From NCBI GenBank assembly GCA_030148065.1, contig JASBUC010000024.1, positions 1-62,253 of the forward strand: a DNA stretch of 62,253 bases, in the 5' to 3' direction. The notes under the pieces were generated by a model. It was given only the letters and a program-made list of their open reading frames with translations. It made no database searches and was not told the origin of the DNA. A program made the translations under genes and the position numbers. This DNA is from Legionellaceae bacterium (GTDB lineage Bacteria; Pseudomonadota; Gammaproteobacteria; Legionellales; Legionellaceae). Below are positions 1-8,876 of this stretch, one piece after another (position 1 is the stretch's first letter; each line of letters begins with the position of its first letter).

Positions 1-95
1 CTCCGTGGGGCATCCCTCTGGCCTACATCCATGTAGCCCGTTCACCCTAAAAAAGCGTTGCTTTTTCTTAACGAGTGAACCCTAGTTGGCCCACC
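1..95. repeat. structured intergenic repeat, copy 1
   Basis: This is the first of two copies of a roughly 95-base repeat, spaced 130 bases start to start. It contains a small hairpin (arms CTACAT and ATGTAG, 24-37) and a larger one (arms GTTCAC at 40-45 and GTGAAC at 75-80) enclosing an inner AAAAAGC/GCTTTTT stem. It ends with CCTAGTTGGCC. The copy touches the window edge, so more units may lie upstream. No coding potential is obvious. The function is unknown. Confidence 0.7.
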
Positions 96-130
96 AGTCC
101 CGAGATTCATCAAGTTTTGCACATTAACCC

Positions 131-224
131 CTCCATGGGGCATCCCCCCTGCCTGACTTCCTGTCAGTCGTTTATCCTAAAAAAGCGTTGCTTTTTTTTA
201 ACGGATAAACCCTAGTTGGCCACC
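131..224. repeat. structured intergenic repeat, copy 2
   Basis: This second copy keeps the inner loop and the CCTAGTTGGCC tail of copy 1, but its outer stems differ in a compensated way. The small hairpin is CTGAC/GTCAG (152-165) and the large stem is GTTTATCC/GGATAAAC (170-177 with 203-210). The 35-base stretch between the copies is not repeated after copy 2. From 225 to 398 I see no gene, only the AT-rich leader of the pseudogene that follows. Confidence 0.7.
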
Positions 225-398
225 ATTAAAATCAATGACTTAGGTCATTTCACCCAAGCTCCTAAAATCTCATGTAGACGCAATGTAGACAGATTATTAG
301 GGTGCTCACCTGATTAACAACGTAACTTTTTGACTTTTGATGTTCGGTTTTCATTATAGGGAATTAACAAAACAGTCTTTGGTAGAGCATGTTCATTG

Positions 399-1139
399 AT
401 GGTCAAAAGTTGGTTAGTTTAGCCCCCCCTGCGCACTATTGGCATTATCTAGTGTTCTTCAGGCTGAGCCGGTAAAAGCCACACCCTCCTGGGTTACTAT
501 GGTTAGTAGTGGGCCTGCCTGGACGCATGGTGGCCAGAGCCAAACTTTTTTTCTTACCCCTGGCATTGAAAAGCATTTTACTGACGACTCTTCAATCACT
601 CCCTTTCCTGCGTTTGGGCTTTTTTTCGGCTACCAAAAACTGGTGCGTGACAATGTTGATGGTCAGCTTGGCGTTGAGCTTGTTGGAAAGGGCACGCCAA
701 TTTATCCGGTGAGATTTGGGACGATGCCTTGCCTGCATTTAACAATCATCGCTATGACTACGCCGTTTCTCATACGCATCTTGGCATTAAAGGGCGTTTG
801 CTTAAGAATACAAAAAAAGCCGCAATCAAAGTTTATGCAGAAGGGGGGCTTGGCCTTGCGTTAAACCGAGCGAAAAACTTTTCTTCAAGCTCTTTAATTT
901 TTCAAGCGCTCTCTCCACCGAATTTTAGTGATAATACCAAAACCTCTTTTACCTACAGCCTAGGCGCAGGAGTACAAAAGTCCTTATCTACGCACTGCCA
1001 ATTAGGCCTGGGCTATGAATTTTCTGACTGGGGTAGAAGCGAGTTAGGGCCATCAAGCGGCCAGACGTTAAACAGTGGCCTTAAGCTTAATCATCTATAC
1101 AGCAGCAGCGTTTTAGCAAGCCTCACGTATTTACAATAA
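399..1139 (+). pseudogene. beta-barrel outer membrane protein, two frameshifts
   Basis: The sequence reads as one beta-barrel outer membrane protein spread over two frames. An ATG at 399 begins MVKSWLV and hits TAG at 420. Removing one T from the run at 418-420 joins it to a good signal peptide ending in SVLQA and a mature part containing PGIEKHF and FGLFFGYQ. A second break lies near 708-709, where restoring one G in CCGGT links IYP to GEIWDDALPAFNNHRYDY and the C-terminal half. That half alternates polar and hydrophobic residues and ends in LASLTYLQ. The reading resembles small porin-like surface proteins common in Legionella. Two separate single-base indels argue for a decayed gene, although homopolymer sequencing errors are possible. 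The next gene starts 10 bases downstream. Confidence 0.65.
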
Positions 1140-1148
1140 GGACACTCA

Positions 1149-2357
1149 ATGATGCGTCAACAATTTCTTGCGGTACTTGGTTTGTTATTTGCAGCAAACG
1201 TTTGGGCGGGGAGCCCTGTGTGGACGTTTCAAGCCTTAACACCGACCACCGTGTCATTGCCAGAAAATAGCATTGTGACGGTGAAGTACAGCATCACTAA
1301 TCAATCGACTAAGACGCACACTTTAGCAATGAAGCCAATCACTGGAGTGACCCAAACAACAACGTCAGGCAATTGTGCAAACCCCTTTACGCTAACGGCT
1401 GGTAGCTCCTGTATATTAACGCTAGAAGTAAATGGCAGCCAATTAACCACTAACCTTACTTCAGGCCCAGTGGTGTGTGTCTTAGGCAGTGATTTAATGT
1501 GCTATCAACCAAGTGCCGCGGATAGTCTAAATGTGACGCCTATTGCCTCATCAAGTGTTGCGACCTTACAAGTGCTAAACACAGCCGTTGATTTATTTAA
1601 TGGGGGCATGAATCAAACCATTACAGTTAAAAATACCTCACTTGATTTAACTGCTACCAATTTAACCTTCAGTTTTGCGGGAACAGTTTTAGAGCCCTTC
1701 GTAACGGAAGTGAGTAATAGCTGCTCTAGTGTTGCTCCGCAAGGGACTTGTTCCTTTGTGGAAAGTGATGCCTTACACGCTACAGTCACAAGCCCAACAA
1801 CGGTCACAGCAACGCTTCAATCGGCAGATGGCAATAGTGAGGTGGTACCAGTTACGGTAACGCAGTATTCGGTTGGCGACCTTTATGGTACAAATGGGCG
1901 AATTGCTGCGCTTAGTAGTTCAAACGCATTCTTAAACCTTGTGATAGGAATCACATTAGATCGTGATAGTTGGTTTAGGGGTGAGCTTATTCCTCAAGCC
2001 CTTGAAGATGCAGATAGCAATGAAAATGGGCAGTCCAATACAAGTACTATATTAGATGTTGTTCCTATTGCGCTTGATGCAGAAGCTGCCTATTTTTGCG
2101 ACGAGAATCTTGCCCTGAATCAGGTCAATGGTGTGTCTTATCGATATTTCTTACCAGCAAGGGATCAGCTTGCTGCTATTACAAGAAATGCAAGTCGGTT
2201 AGATGAAGTTGTAATAAACGAGCCCTATTGGAGTTCTACTGTCTTAGGTTCTAGCTTAGCGGTATATTTGGTGACTTTCGATGGGCTCACTGTGCAAATT
2301 GAACACACTACTTGGCTTTCTAGATCGGAGAATATTGTTTGTGCACATCTGCTCTAA
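1149..2357 (+). CDS. secreted protein with Ig-like region and Lcl/DUF1566-type C-terminus
   Basis: This 402-residue protein has a signal peptide (about residues 1-20, ending NVWA). A threonine- and serine-rich beta region follows (about 25-240) with paired cysteines, such as SGNCANPF and SSCILTL, typical of Ig-like extracellular repeats. The C-terminal part (about 245-402) contains YRYFLPARDQLAAI, then PYWSST and a terminal cysteine, the pattern of Lcl/DUF1566 domains found in collagen-like adhesins and other exported proteins. It lies 9 bases after the broken porin gene, so the two may once have been co-transcribed. A cell-surface or secreted binding role is inferred; the ligand is unknown. 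Confidence 0.6.
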   Translation: MMRQQFLAVLGLLFAANVWAGSPVWTFQALTPTTVSLPENSIVTVKYSITNQSTKTHTLAMKPITGVTQTTTSGNCANPFTLTAGSSCILTLEVNGSQLTTNLTSGPVVCVLGSDLMCYQPSAADSLNVTPIASSSVATLQVLNTAVDLFNGGMNQTITVKNTSLDLTATNLTFSFAGTVLEPFVTEVSNSCSSVAPQGTCSFVESDALHATVTSPTTVTATLQSADGNSEVVPVTVTQYSVGDLYGTNGRIAALSSSNAFLNLVIGITLDRDSWFRGELIPQALEDADSNENGQSNTSTILDVVPIALDAEAAYFCDENLALNQVNGVSYRYFLPARDQLAAITRNASRLDEVVINEPYWSSTVLGSSLAVYLVTFDGLTVQIEHTTWLSRSENIVCAHLL

Positions 2358-2517
2358 TTGCTTATTCTTACTCATTACGTAATAGAGAGGCTAGATTTTA
2401 ACCGATTAATCTCAGTATTAAAGTTGTACTCTTTAAACGAACCACATGGCGGCAAGCATCATTTGCTGAGAGATAAGGGAATGCTACAATGTCTTATTAT
2501 TTCTGAATCGGGCTACC

Positions 2518-3171
2518 ATGTTACTAACACTATTGTTTATTTTAGGGATTTCGGTTGAGGCCATTACTGGTGCAATCGCGGCTGGCCGAAAAGACATGGA
2601 CTTTTTTGGCGTTATTTTAATTGGCTGCATCACTGGACTGGGTGGTGGTACTGTCCGAGATATTTTATTCAATTTTCACCCTTTAATCTGGGTAGGGCAA
2701 CCAGCCTTCTTGGCCGTGACTACCTTGGCTGCTGGGGCAACCATTATTTTTGCACCAGCGCTTCTTCGCATGATGAAAGTATTCTTAATCTTAGATGCTC
2801 TTGGACTTGCAACATTTGTGGTGTTAGGCGCTCAAAAAGCGTATGTGCATGGCTTATCTCCCGCCATTATCGTGATAAGCGGCACCCTTACGGGGATTAG
2901 TGGGGGCATGCTTCGTGATATTTTCTGTAATGATATCCCTTTGGTGTTACGACGAGAATTTTATGCGGTGATTGCACTGGCTGGCTCGTTCTTCTATTGG
3001 TTGTTGATGGTATTAGGTGTGCATGAAAATCTGGTGAATACTTTAATTGTATTATTTGTGTTTTTCACGCGGGTACTAGCTATTCGCTATCATTTTGAGA
3101 TGCCGAAGTTTAGTTATCGTAAAAATTTAAAGAAAAGTGTTAAACGCTATAAAAAACTCAGCAGGAATTAA
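2518..3171 (+). CDS. trimeric intracellular cation channel (TRIC/UPF0126) family protein
   Basis: This is a 217-residue integral membrane protein with about seven hydrophobic segments. It has the duplicated glycine-rich motifs of the bacterial TRIC (UPF0126, YicG/YadS-like) family: GLGGGTVRD near residue 40 and GISGGMLRD near residue 125. The basic tail (SYRKNLKKSVKRYKK) is presumably cytoplasmic. Family members conduct monovalent cations; the physiological role in bacteria is not settled. The start at 2518 is chosen because it gives the usual N-terminal helix, although its ribosome binding site is weak. The gene converges with the RND permease, leaving only 10 bases between them. Confidence 0.8.
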   Translation: MLLTLLFILGISVEAITGAIAAGRKDMDFFGVILIGCITGLGGGTVRDILFNFHPLIWVGQPAFLAVTTLAAGATIIFAPALLRMMKVFLILDALGLATFVVLGAQKAYVHGLSPAIIVISGTLTGISGGMLRDIFCNDIPLVLRREFYAVIALAGSFFYWLLMVLGVHENLVNTLIVLFVFFTRVLAIRYHFEMPKFSYRKNLKKSVKRYKKLSRN

Positions 3172-3181
3172 CTTTTTAGTG

Positions 3182-6100
3182 CTAATGCAACGATTGACGT
3201 GGCTCCACCCCTAGTCTTTTTTTCAGAAAAGGCTTTGCGGAATAAATGGTAAAGTACGACATTGGTACGATAAACAAAGAAAAAAGGGTGCCAAGGCTCA
3301 TGCCGCCGACGATCACCATTCCAAGCTGGCGTCTTGCTTCTGCGCCGGCGCCATGCGCTAACAGTAATGGCGCTGCTCCTAGAACCATCGCCAGCGTGGT
3401 CATTAAAATTGGGCGTAAGCGAAGAGCCGCTCCCTCGATAATGGCCTCTTTCAAATCGAATCCTTTTCTAAGGTTTTGCTCACAAAACTCGATGATTAAA
3501 ATCCCGTGTTTGGAGATTAAACCAATTAAGGTGACGAGCCCCATACTGCTGTAGATGTTGATGTTTGCTGAGGCAAGGGTTAATGCACCAAGCCCACCTA
3601 GCATGGAGCCAGGCACGGTTAGTAGAATAATAAAAGGGGTCATGAAGCTTTCAAATTGGGCGGCTAGAATTAAGAAAATAAATAAAAGTGCCAATAAGAA
3701 AGCGGATAGGGTGGAGCTTTTTGAGTCTAGGTAATCCTTAGCAGAGCCTGTGAAAGTGACTTTGACAGTATCGGGCAAAGTCCGTTTTAAAATTTCATTG
3801 ACGTCCTTAATGACTTTGCCATAGCTCATATTGGGGGCAAGCTCAGCAACAATGTCGGCACTTTTCATTTTGTTGTAATGATTTAAGCTCATTGGGCCAT
3901 TGTTTGATTGAATCTTAGCGACTTGAGAGAGAGGAATGTTGCCGTGACTCTCTGTTTGCAAATAGAGTTTCTTGATAACGCTGGGATCAGTGCGAAGCGA
4001 TTTATTGAGCTGTAAATACATGGGGTATCCTTGCCCATTAAAACTGAATTCACCAGGGTTTCTCCCACTTAGCATGGTTGAAATTAAGTTTGAACTCTCA
4101 CTCATTGGAATGTTTAATTCTGCCATCAGCGCTCGGTTGAAGTTGATTTCAAATTGCAACTCACCAACTGAGAGATCATCATCCACATTATTTAAGCCTG
4201 GGTATTTTTTTAGCTCACTTTCAATGCCTTTAACGGCTTCTTCAAGCTTATCAAGACTGGCATAACTCATAACTTTCATTTGGAAGCCATTATTTTCACC
4301 ACGTCGCCCTAATGGTGATGGGCTAACAGCAAAGCCAGAGACGCCGGTTAACTGCTGCATGCCATGATTGATTTCTTGTGAGATGTCTTTTTGAGAGCGG
4401 GTTCTCGATTCCCATGGGGCTAATCTTAGCACTGAGAAAATATTATTGGGGGTGGTGACGGTTAGGTAACCCTTTTTCTCAGCAATGCCATCGTAGATGG
4501 CTTCAAGCGACTTTGTATAGGGGTAGGTATAATTTAAGCTGGCACTTTGTGGTGGGGACATAATGCCTAAGATGTAGCCTTGATCTTCATTTGGGGCTAG
4601 CGCTTTGGGCAATGATTGGTAACAGAGGGCGCTAAGGATCAGTAATAGGGTAATAATTAACAAGCTAAGTTTTTTATAAGCAAGCGATCGGCCCAGCGCA
4701 TTTTTATAACGTGATTGCAATCTTGAGAAGGCAAGATCGAGCCACTTTGAGTAACGGCTTTGTTTGGTTGAAAGTAGGCGTGCAGACATCATTGGGGAAA
4801 GCGTTAGGGCAATGATGCCAGAAAACAAGACGGCAATGGCGAGCGTAATGCCAAATTCAAGGTAGAGTTTACCACTAAATCCTTTAATAAAGGCAAGAGG
4901 GGCGTAGACGGCCGCAAGGGTTAAGGTCATGGCAATGATCGCAAATTGGACCTCTTTCGTGCCATTGATGGCTGCGTTTATTTTCGTCGCACCCTGTTGG
5001 AGGTGACGATAACAGTTTTCCAAAATGACAATGGCATCATCAACCACCAAGCCAATGGCAAGCACCAATGCCAAGAGGCTAATAGTATTCAAACTAAAGC
5101 CAAGTAGATACATGGGGAAAAAGCTGGCAATAAGACAAATTGGTACCGTGACTAAGGGAATAAAACTGCTCTTTAGAGAGCCTAGAAAAAGGAAGATGAT
5201 TAAGCCGACAAAGAGGGTTGCTTCGATAAAGGTTTTATAAACCTCAGAAATAGAGGTTTTAATGAAAAGTGAGGAGTCAAAGACGATGGTAAACTTAAAG
5301 TCTTCTGGTAGATTGGCTTTGCTTGAGTTAAAAAACTTCGTTACTCTTCTAGAGACATTGATGGGGTTTGCTTCTGCTTGTGGAATAATTGCCATGCCGA
5401 TGGCACTTTGACCATTAATTCTAAATAGGCTCTCATCTTGATCGGCGGTGAGCTCAAGCTCCGCGACATCTTCTAGGCGGACCACGCCATCTTTGTTGCT
5501 TTTGATAATCAGCCTTTTAATCGCATTGACATCATCAAGTTTTGAATGCGCAATCAGATTGTAGTAACGCATCGTGCTTTTGATTTGCCCAGAGGGAATG
5601 TCAATGTTTTGTTCTTTTAGAAGGTTATATACCTCAGACACACTCACATTTCTTGCTGAGAGTCGCTCAGGATTTAGCCAAATTTTTAAGGCATATTCTC
5701 GGCCACCATAAAACAAAACCTGCCCAACATCACTTAACTGCTCAAGTTGCGGTTTTAAATAGCGGTTTGCATAGTCTGTTATTTGCAAAGGACTACGGCT
5801 TGTTGAGGTAAGCCCTAAAATTAGAGCAGGATTGGCACTGTCATCGACTTTTCTAACGATCGGGCGCTTGGCCTCAGTTGGCAGAAAGCCGCTAATGGCT
5901 TCAACTTTATTTCGTACTTCGGAGGTTGCATCAATCATATTAGTATCGAGCTTAAATTTGATACTAATTGTGCTTTGGCCTAATTCAGAGGAGGACTTTA
6001 CCGAGTCAATGCCAGAAATGGCAGAGACTGCGTTCTCGATTGGGGTGGTAATTTCATGCTCGATGAGACTTGGGCTGGCACCACCGTAGTAGGTGTTGAT

Positions 6101-6238
6101 GGTAATTTTGCCTTGTTCAATATTAGGTAGGCGTGAGACTTGTAATTTCTGGAAGTAAAAGAGTCCAATTAGCACCATGAGTAGACTAAGTACGATGGTA
6201 AAAACTGGGCGTTTAATGCAAATACTTGAAAAGGACAT
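3182..6238 (-). CDS. RND efflux pump inner membrane permease (HAE-1/AcrB family)
   Basis: At 1018 residues this has the standard length for a proton-driven RND transporter. The N-terminus (FSSICIKRPVFTIVLS) is characteristic. The proton-relay aspartates are present in GLVVDDAIVILEN near residue 400, and the matching TM10 lysine in LIGLISKHGILI. Two large periplasmic loops lie between TM1-2 and TM7-8. It begins at the last bases of the upstream membrane fusion protein gene, so the two are co-translated. No outer membrane channel gene is adjacent, so it must borrow a TolC-type protein. The substrate range cannot be read from the sequence; multidrug export is the usual role. Confidence 0.9.
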   Translation of the reverse strand: MSFSSICIKRPVFTIVLSLLMVLIGLFYFQKLQVSRLPNIEQGKITINTYYGGASPSLIEHEITTPIENAVSAISGIDSVKSSSELGQSTISIKFKLDTNMIDATSEVRNKVEAISGFLPTEAKRPIVRKVDDSANPALILGLTSTSRSPLQITDYANRYLKPQLEQLSDVGQVLFYGGREYALKIWLNPERLSARNVSVSEVYNLLKEQNIDIPSGQIKSTMRYYNLIAHSKLDDVNAIKRLIIKSNKDGVVRLEDVAELELTADQDESLFRINGQSAIGMAIIPQAEANPINVSRRVTKFFNSSKANLPEDFKFTIVFDSSLFIKTSISEVYKTFIEATLFVGLIIFLFLGSLKSSFIPLVTVPICLIASFFPMYLLGFSLNTISLLALVLAIGLVVDDAIVILENCYRHLQQGATKINAAINGTKEVQFAIIAMTLTLAAVYAPLAFIKGFSGKLYLEFGITLAIAVLFSGIIALTLSPMMSARLLSTKQSRYSKWLDLAFSRLQSRYKNALGRSLAYKKLSLLIITLLLILSALCYQSLPKALAPNEDQGYILGIMSPPQSASLNYTYPYTKSLEAIYDGIAEKKGYLTVTTPNNIFSVLRLAPWESRTRSQKDISQEINHGMQQLTGVSGFAVSPSPLGRRGENNGFQMKVMSYASLDKLEEAVKGIESELKKYPGLNNVDDDLSVGELQFEINFNRALMAELNIPMSESSNLISTMLSGRNPGEFSFNGQGYPMYLQLNKSLRTDPSVIKKLYLQTESHGNIPLSQVAKIQSNNGPMSLNHYNKMKSADIVAELAPNMSYGKVIKDVNEILKRTLPDTVKVTFTGSAKDYLDSKSSTLSAFLLALLFIFLILAAQFESFMTPFIILLTVPGSMLGGLGALTLASANINIYSSMGLVTLIGLISKHGILIIEFCEQNLRKGFDLKEAIIEGAALRLRPILMTTLAMVLGAAPLLLAHGAGAEARRQLGMVIVGGMSLGTLFSLFIVPMSYFTIYSAKPFLKKRLGVEPRQSLH

Positions 6239-7305
6239 TAAGCTTTAACCTGTATTAAAGCGCCATCTTTTAGTTTGTGTTGCCCCCGAATGATGACTTC
6301 TTCGTGTGGGGAGAGCCCTTTGGTGATGATGATTTGTCCATTTTGATGCTCGCCAATTTCAACAGGCTTTAAGATGGCATGATCCTTTTTAATGGTAAAA
6401 ACCGTTTGCCCTTCAATGGAAGGAATGAGCGCCTCTTCTGGAATGATAAGAGAGACGGGGGTTTCATCTAAAATTTGAGAGACTTCCACAAATAGGCCAG
6501 CAAGCAGAGTCCTTTCGCTGTTTTTAACCTCTGCTTCTATCGCAATCATGTGGGTTGTTTGGTTCGAGACCGGTGAGATGAAGGTGACCGTTCCTTTAAA
6601 TGAGCGATCTGGGTAGGCACTGCTTTTTATTAGCACGGTTTGCCCTAAATGAATTTTTGTAAGAGCTTGTTCCGGCAGATGGTACTTTACCTTAATTTTA
6701 TTGATGGCATTTAATGATACTAAGGACTCACCTGGGGTAACGTATTGGCCTAGGCTGATTTTCTTCTCGCCAAGAACGCCTGAAAATGGCGCTTTTAAGG
6801 TGGTTTTGTCCAAGGCATCTTGCTTTGCTTTTAAAATTGATTTTTTCTCTTCAAGTAAGGCCCTAGCATTGTCTAGCATTTGGTTGGAGCTAAGGCTTTG
6901 TCTGTTTAGTGTTTCGATGCGCTGTAAGTCCATTTGGCTTAGTTGGCAGTTTGATAAAGCGGCCTTAAGTTCGCTTTTATAGAGAGCATTATTTAATTCA
7001 ATTAAAGGGGTGCCTTTTTGTACAAAGCTGCCTGGTGTGAAGAGGATTTTCGCAATTTGACCTGACACTTCGGGGCTTATTTCAACTTTGTCAATGCTCT
7101 CAGTATTCCCAAGTGCTTTTAGGCTCTTCTCTGTTTTTGTCTCTTTGGTTGGTGCAACTTCAACCATCACAGCCTGTGTCTGTGGGCGAGTCGGTTTAGG
7201 CTCTGCATGAGACCAAAAAACAGCACCACAAATAAGGAGCAGGCCAAGACCTAGTGCGACGGAAAGTGTTCGCATAACGAGACAAAATGTATATAAAAAA
7301 GACAA
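6238..7305 (-). CDS. RND efflux periplasmic adaptor (membrane fusion protein)
   Basis: This 355-residue protein has an N-terminal hydrophobic anchor (about residues 8-30). Next come a biotinyl-lipoyl-like half (ISPEVSGQIAKILFTPGSFVQKGTPL), a helical hairpin (about 105-165), the second lipoyl half (LKAPFSGVLGEKKISLGQYV) and beta-barrel/membrane-proximal parts. This is the HlyD/MexA-type layout. It would bridge the permease encoded immediately downstream to an outer membrane channel. M11 (MRTLSVALG) is an alternative start that gives a cleaner signal anchor. An 8-bp inverted repeat lies just upstream of the start. Confidence 0.88.
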   Translation of the reverse strand: MSFLYTFCLVMRTLSVALGLGLLLICGAVFWSHAEPKPTRPQTQAVMVEVAPTKETKTEKSLKALGNTESIDKVEISPEVSGQIAKILFTPGSFVQKGTPLIELNNALYKSELKAALSNCQLSQMDLQRIETLNRQSLSSNQMLDNARALLEEKKSILKAKQDALDKTTLKAPFSGVLGEKKISLGQYVTPGESLVSLNAINKIKVKYHLPEQALTKIHLGQTVLIKSSAYPDRSFKGTVTFISPVSNQTTHMIAIEAEVKNSERTLLAGLFVEVSQILDETPVSLIIPEEALIPSIEGQTVFTIKKDHAILKPVEIGEHQNGQIIITKGLSPHEEVIIRGQHKLKDGALIQVKA

Positions 7306-7308
7306 TAA

Positions 7309-7350
7309 TAAAGGGCGTTGTTTCGCATGTCAAAAGAAAATAGCCCTTTA
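7309..7350. promoter_or_regulatory. inverted repeat in RND operon leader
   Basis: Perfect 8-bp arms TAAAGGGC (7309-7316) and GCCCTTTA (7343-7350) flank a 26-base AT-rich loop, directly upstream of the efflux operon and downstream of the gene ending at 7412. It could be a weak terminator for the latter or an operator for the pump. The sequence does not decide between them. Confidence 0.3.
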
Positions 7351-7411
7351 CTCGGAAATACCCGCGATCCTTCATAATGCAAGCTTTTAAGCGTCAAAAA
7401 ATGGCCTAATT

Positions 7412-7696
7412 TTAGTCTGCTATCCAGCCTTGTAGGGTTTCAACAATCTTTTGAGCTTGGGCTTTGCTTGAAATGTTAAACTTTGACTTTTGTTGATAAT
7501 AGCCACTGCGCTTTTGATAGCGGCGTATGCTGTATTTATCATCGCCGTAGCTGTCATCTTGGCGATTAAGCTCTTGGTATTTAAAGAGAATGGTGGTCCA
7601 AGCACCTTTGCTTAGCACGACCTTATCCAGTTCTTTGACGACGAGTTTGTCATCTTCTTCAAAGTTAATTGTAATATCGTCTATAACTTCACTCAT
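7412..7696 (-). CDS. conserved small protein of unknown function
   Basis: This 94-residue soluble protein has no signal peptide or membrane segment. It has an acidic N-terminus (MSEVIDDITINFEEDD), then VVLSKGAWTTILFKYQEL, a tyrosine- and arginine-rich centre (YSIRRYQKRSGYYQQKSKFNISS) and a short helix (KAQAQKIVETLQGWI). The pattern of a GAW turn followed by an RRYQK stretch and KFNISS looks like a compact conserved domain that I have seen as uncharacterised proteins in several proteobacteria. I cannot assign a function. It lies 19 bases downstream of the DUF2845-type gene on the same strand and may share its transcript. Confidence 0.6.
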   Translation of the reverse strand: MSEVIDDITINFEEDDKLVVKELDKVVLSKGAWTTILFKYQELNRQDDSYGDDKYSIRRYQKRSGYYQQKSKFNISSKAQAQKIVETLQGWIAD

Positions 7697-7715
7697 GATA
7701 GGCCCAATATGGTTG

Positions 7716-8276
7716 TTATTTGGAAATCGATTTTAAGATCCCCGCTTGAAATGTCAAGGATATGGATTGATAAGGGTTGAATTGATAAAACCAAGAACTA
7801 ACCTTCTCTTGCTTGGGTTCTCCCACCCCTGTCGTGGTTTGATTCGTTAGATAGGGGGCACCACAAGCTCGGTTAATTTGAGAGACTGTATCTCCTGTCT
7901 TTATAGGCTTTTGACAAACGGACGCAGAGGGGATACTCGAGCCATTAAGGGAAATGCTGGCGGCTTTATTATTCACGAACGTTACCATGATGGTAGAGGT
8001 TTTCCGTCCGGATTGAGGGTTGGCGGTTGCTAAATTTAAAGGGTTTACATTATTGCCCCCAATTCGATAATAAAGTTGTAGGGCAGGTACAGACTTTCGC
8101 ACAAAGACTTTTTGAGAGCTTTTGCGGGTGGGTTTTCCACAAAAGCTTACAACTTCTGCCTGGCTCATCCCTAAGCGAATGGTGCCAGCATTGGTTGGAC
8201 AGTAATAATTCTGCAGCGCAAAGGCATGGCTTGAAAGAAGGGGGCCTAGTAAAACACTCAGAATTAGTTTGTTCAT
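7716..8276 (-). CDS. secreted DUF2845-like protein
   Basis: This 186-residue protein has a signal peptide ending near SHAFA (residue 20). The mature part carries two copies of a motif built around a cysteine-glycine pair: RLGMSQAEVVSFCGKPT and KTGDTVSQINRACGAPY. Such SmpA/OmlA-like helix-turn motifs are typical of the DUF2845 family of small periplasmic proteins. A periplasmic location is predicted; no molecular role is established for the family. It sits between yggT and a small conserved gene, all on the minus strand. Confidence 0.65.
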   Translation of the reverse strand: MNKLILSVLLGPLLSSHAFALQNYYCPTNAGTIRLGMSQAEVVSFCGKPTRKSSQKVFVRKSVPALQLYYRIGGNNVNPLNLATANPQSGRKTSTIMVTFVNNKAASISLNGSSIPSASVCQKPIKTGDTVSQINRACGAPYLTNQTTTGVGEPKQEKVSSWFYQFNPYQSISLTFQAGILKSISK

Positions 8277-8293
8277 ATCCAGTCCTTATGTTT

Positions 8294-8851
8294 TTAGAAG
8301 AAATATCCCGCTGGGATGTAAGCAGTGATGGCTAATTGCACAACTTTTAGCACAATTAAGGCAACCCAAGGCCCAAAGTCAAACCCGGATTGGGCAGAAA
8401 TAATGTTTCTTGCTGCTCTCACCGGCGGCACTGACATCATGCGGATAAAGGTGACAGCAGGCGATTCAAGCTGCGGCGCAACCCAGCTTAGAATGACGTC
8501 AAATAAGATAATATAAAATAAAAGCCAGCAAATTTGCATAATGATGTCGGCCGGCACCAAAATAACCAGTCTCAGTATGTCAAGTGAGCTACCGGTGTAT
8601 AGAATGCCAATGACGATGTATTTTATAAACTCAACGGCCAAGAGGATTAAAAGAGCCGCTAGATCTAATTGTGGAAATTTTGGCAGAAGGCGCGCCAGTG
8701 GTGCGACGAATGGGTTGGTTAACTTTGCAACTAGTTGTGTCGATTCTGCTTCTCGGTCAACTCTAAATCCATACATTAGTAGTCGCACGACTAATAAGAG
8801 GGTGATAACACTAAAAGCTAACATCACTAAATAATTTATAATTGCACTCAT
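8294..8851 (-). CDS. yggT: YggT family membrane protein
   Basis: I place the start at 8851 (MSAIINYLVMLAF) rather than 8896, because the first residues of the longer form are polar and unlike the family. This gives about 185 residues. Two copies of the YggT unit, each two membrane helices with the pattern NPFVAPLARLLP and SPAVTFIRMMSVPPVRAARN, are visible. YggT proteins lie next to proC and yggS in many bacteria and have been linked to osmotic tolerance and to septum-related functions in other organisms. Gene order proC-yggT here is conventional, which supports the call. Confidence 0.82.
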   Translation of the reverse strand: MSAIINYLVMLAFSVITLLLVVRLLMYGFRVDREAESTQLVAKLTNPFVAPLARLLPKFPQLDLAALLILLAVEFIKYIVIGILYTGSSLDILRLVILVPADIIMQICWLLFYIILFDVILSWVAPQLESPAVTFIRMMSVPPVRAARNIISAQSGFDFGPWVALIVLKVVQLAITAYIPAGYFF

Positions 8852-8876
8852 TCGATTTGTCTCATAGTTAAAGTTC

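Noticed and set aside
1-224. Integron attC sites
   Set aside because: The repeats fold as hairpins, but the conserved GTTRRRY and RYYYAAC boxes are not found in the right places, and no integrase is seen.
2358-2558. 66-codon plus-strand frame before the TRIC gene
   Set aside because: It overlaps the start of the well-supported TRIC gene, has no ribosome binding site and shows no protein-like pattern.
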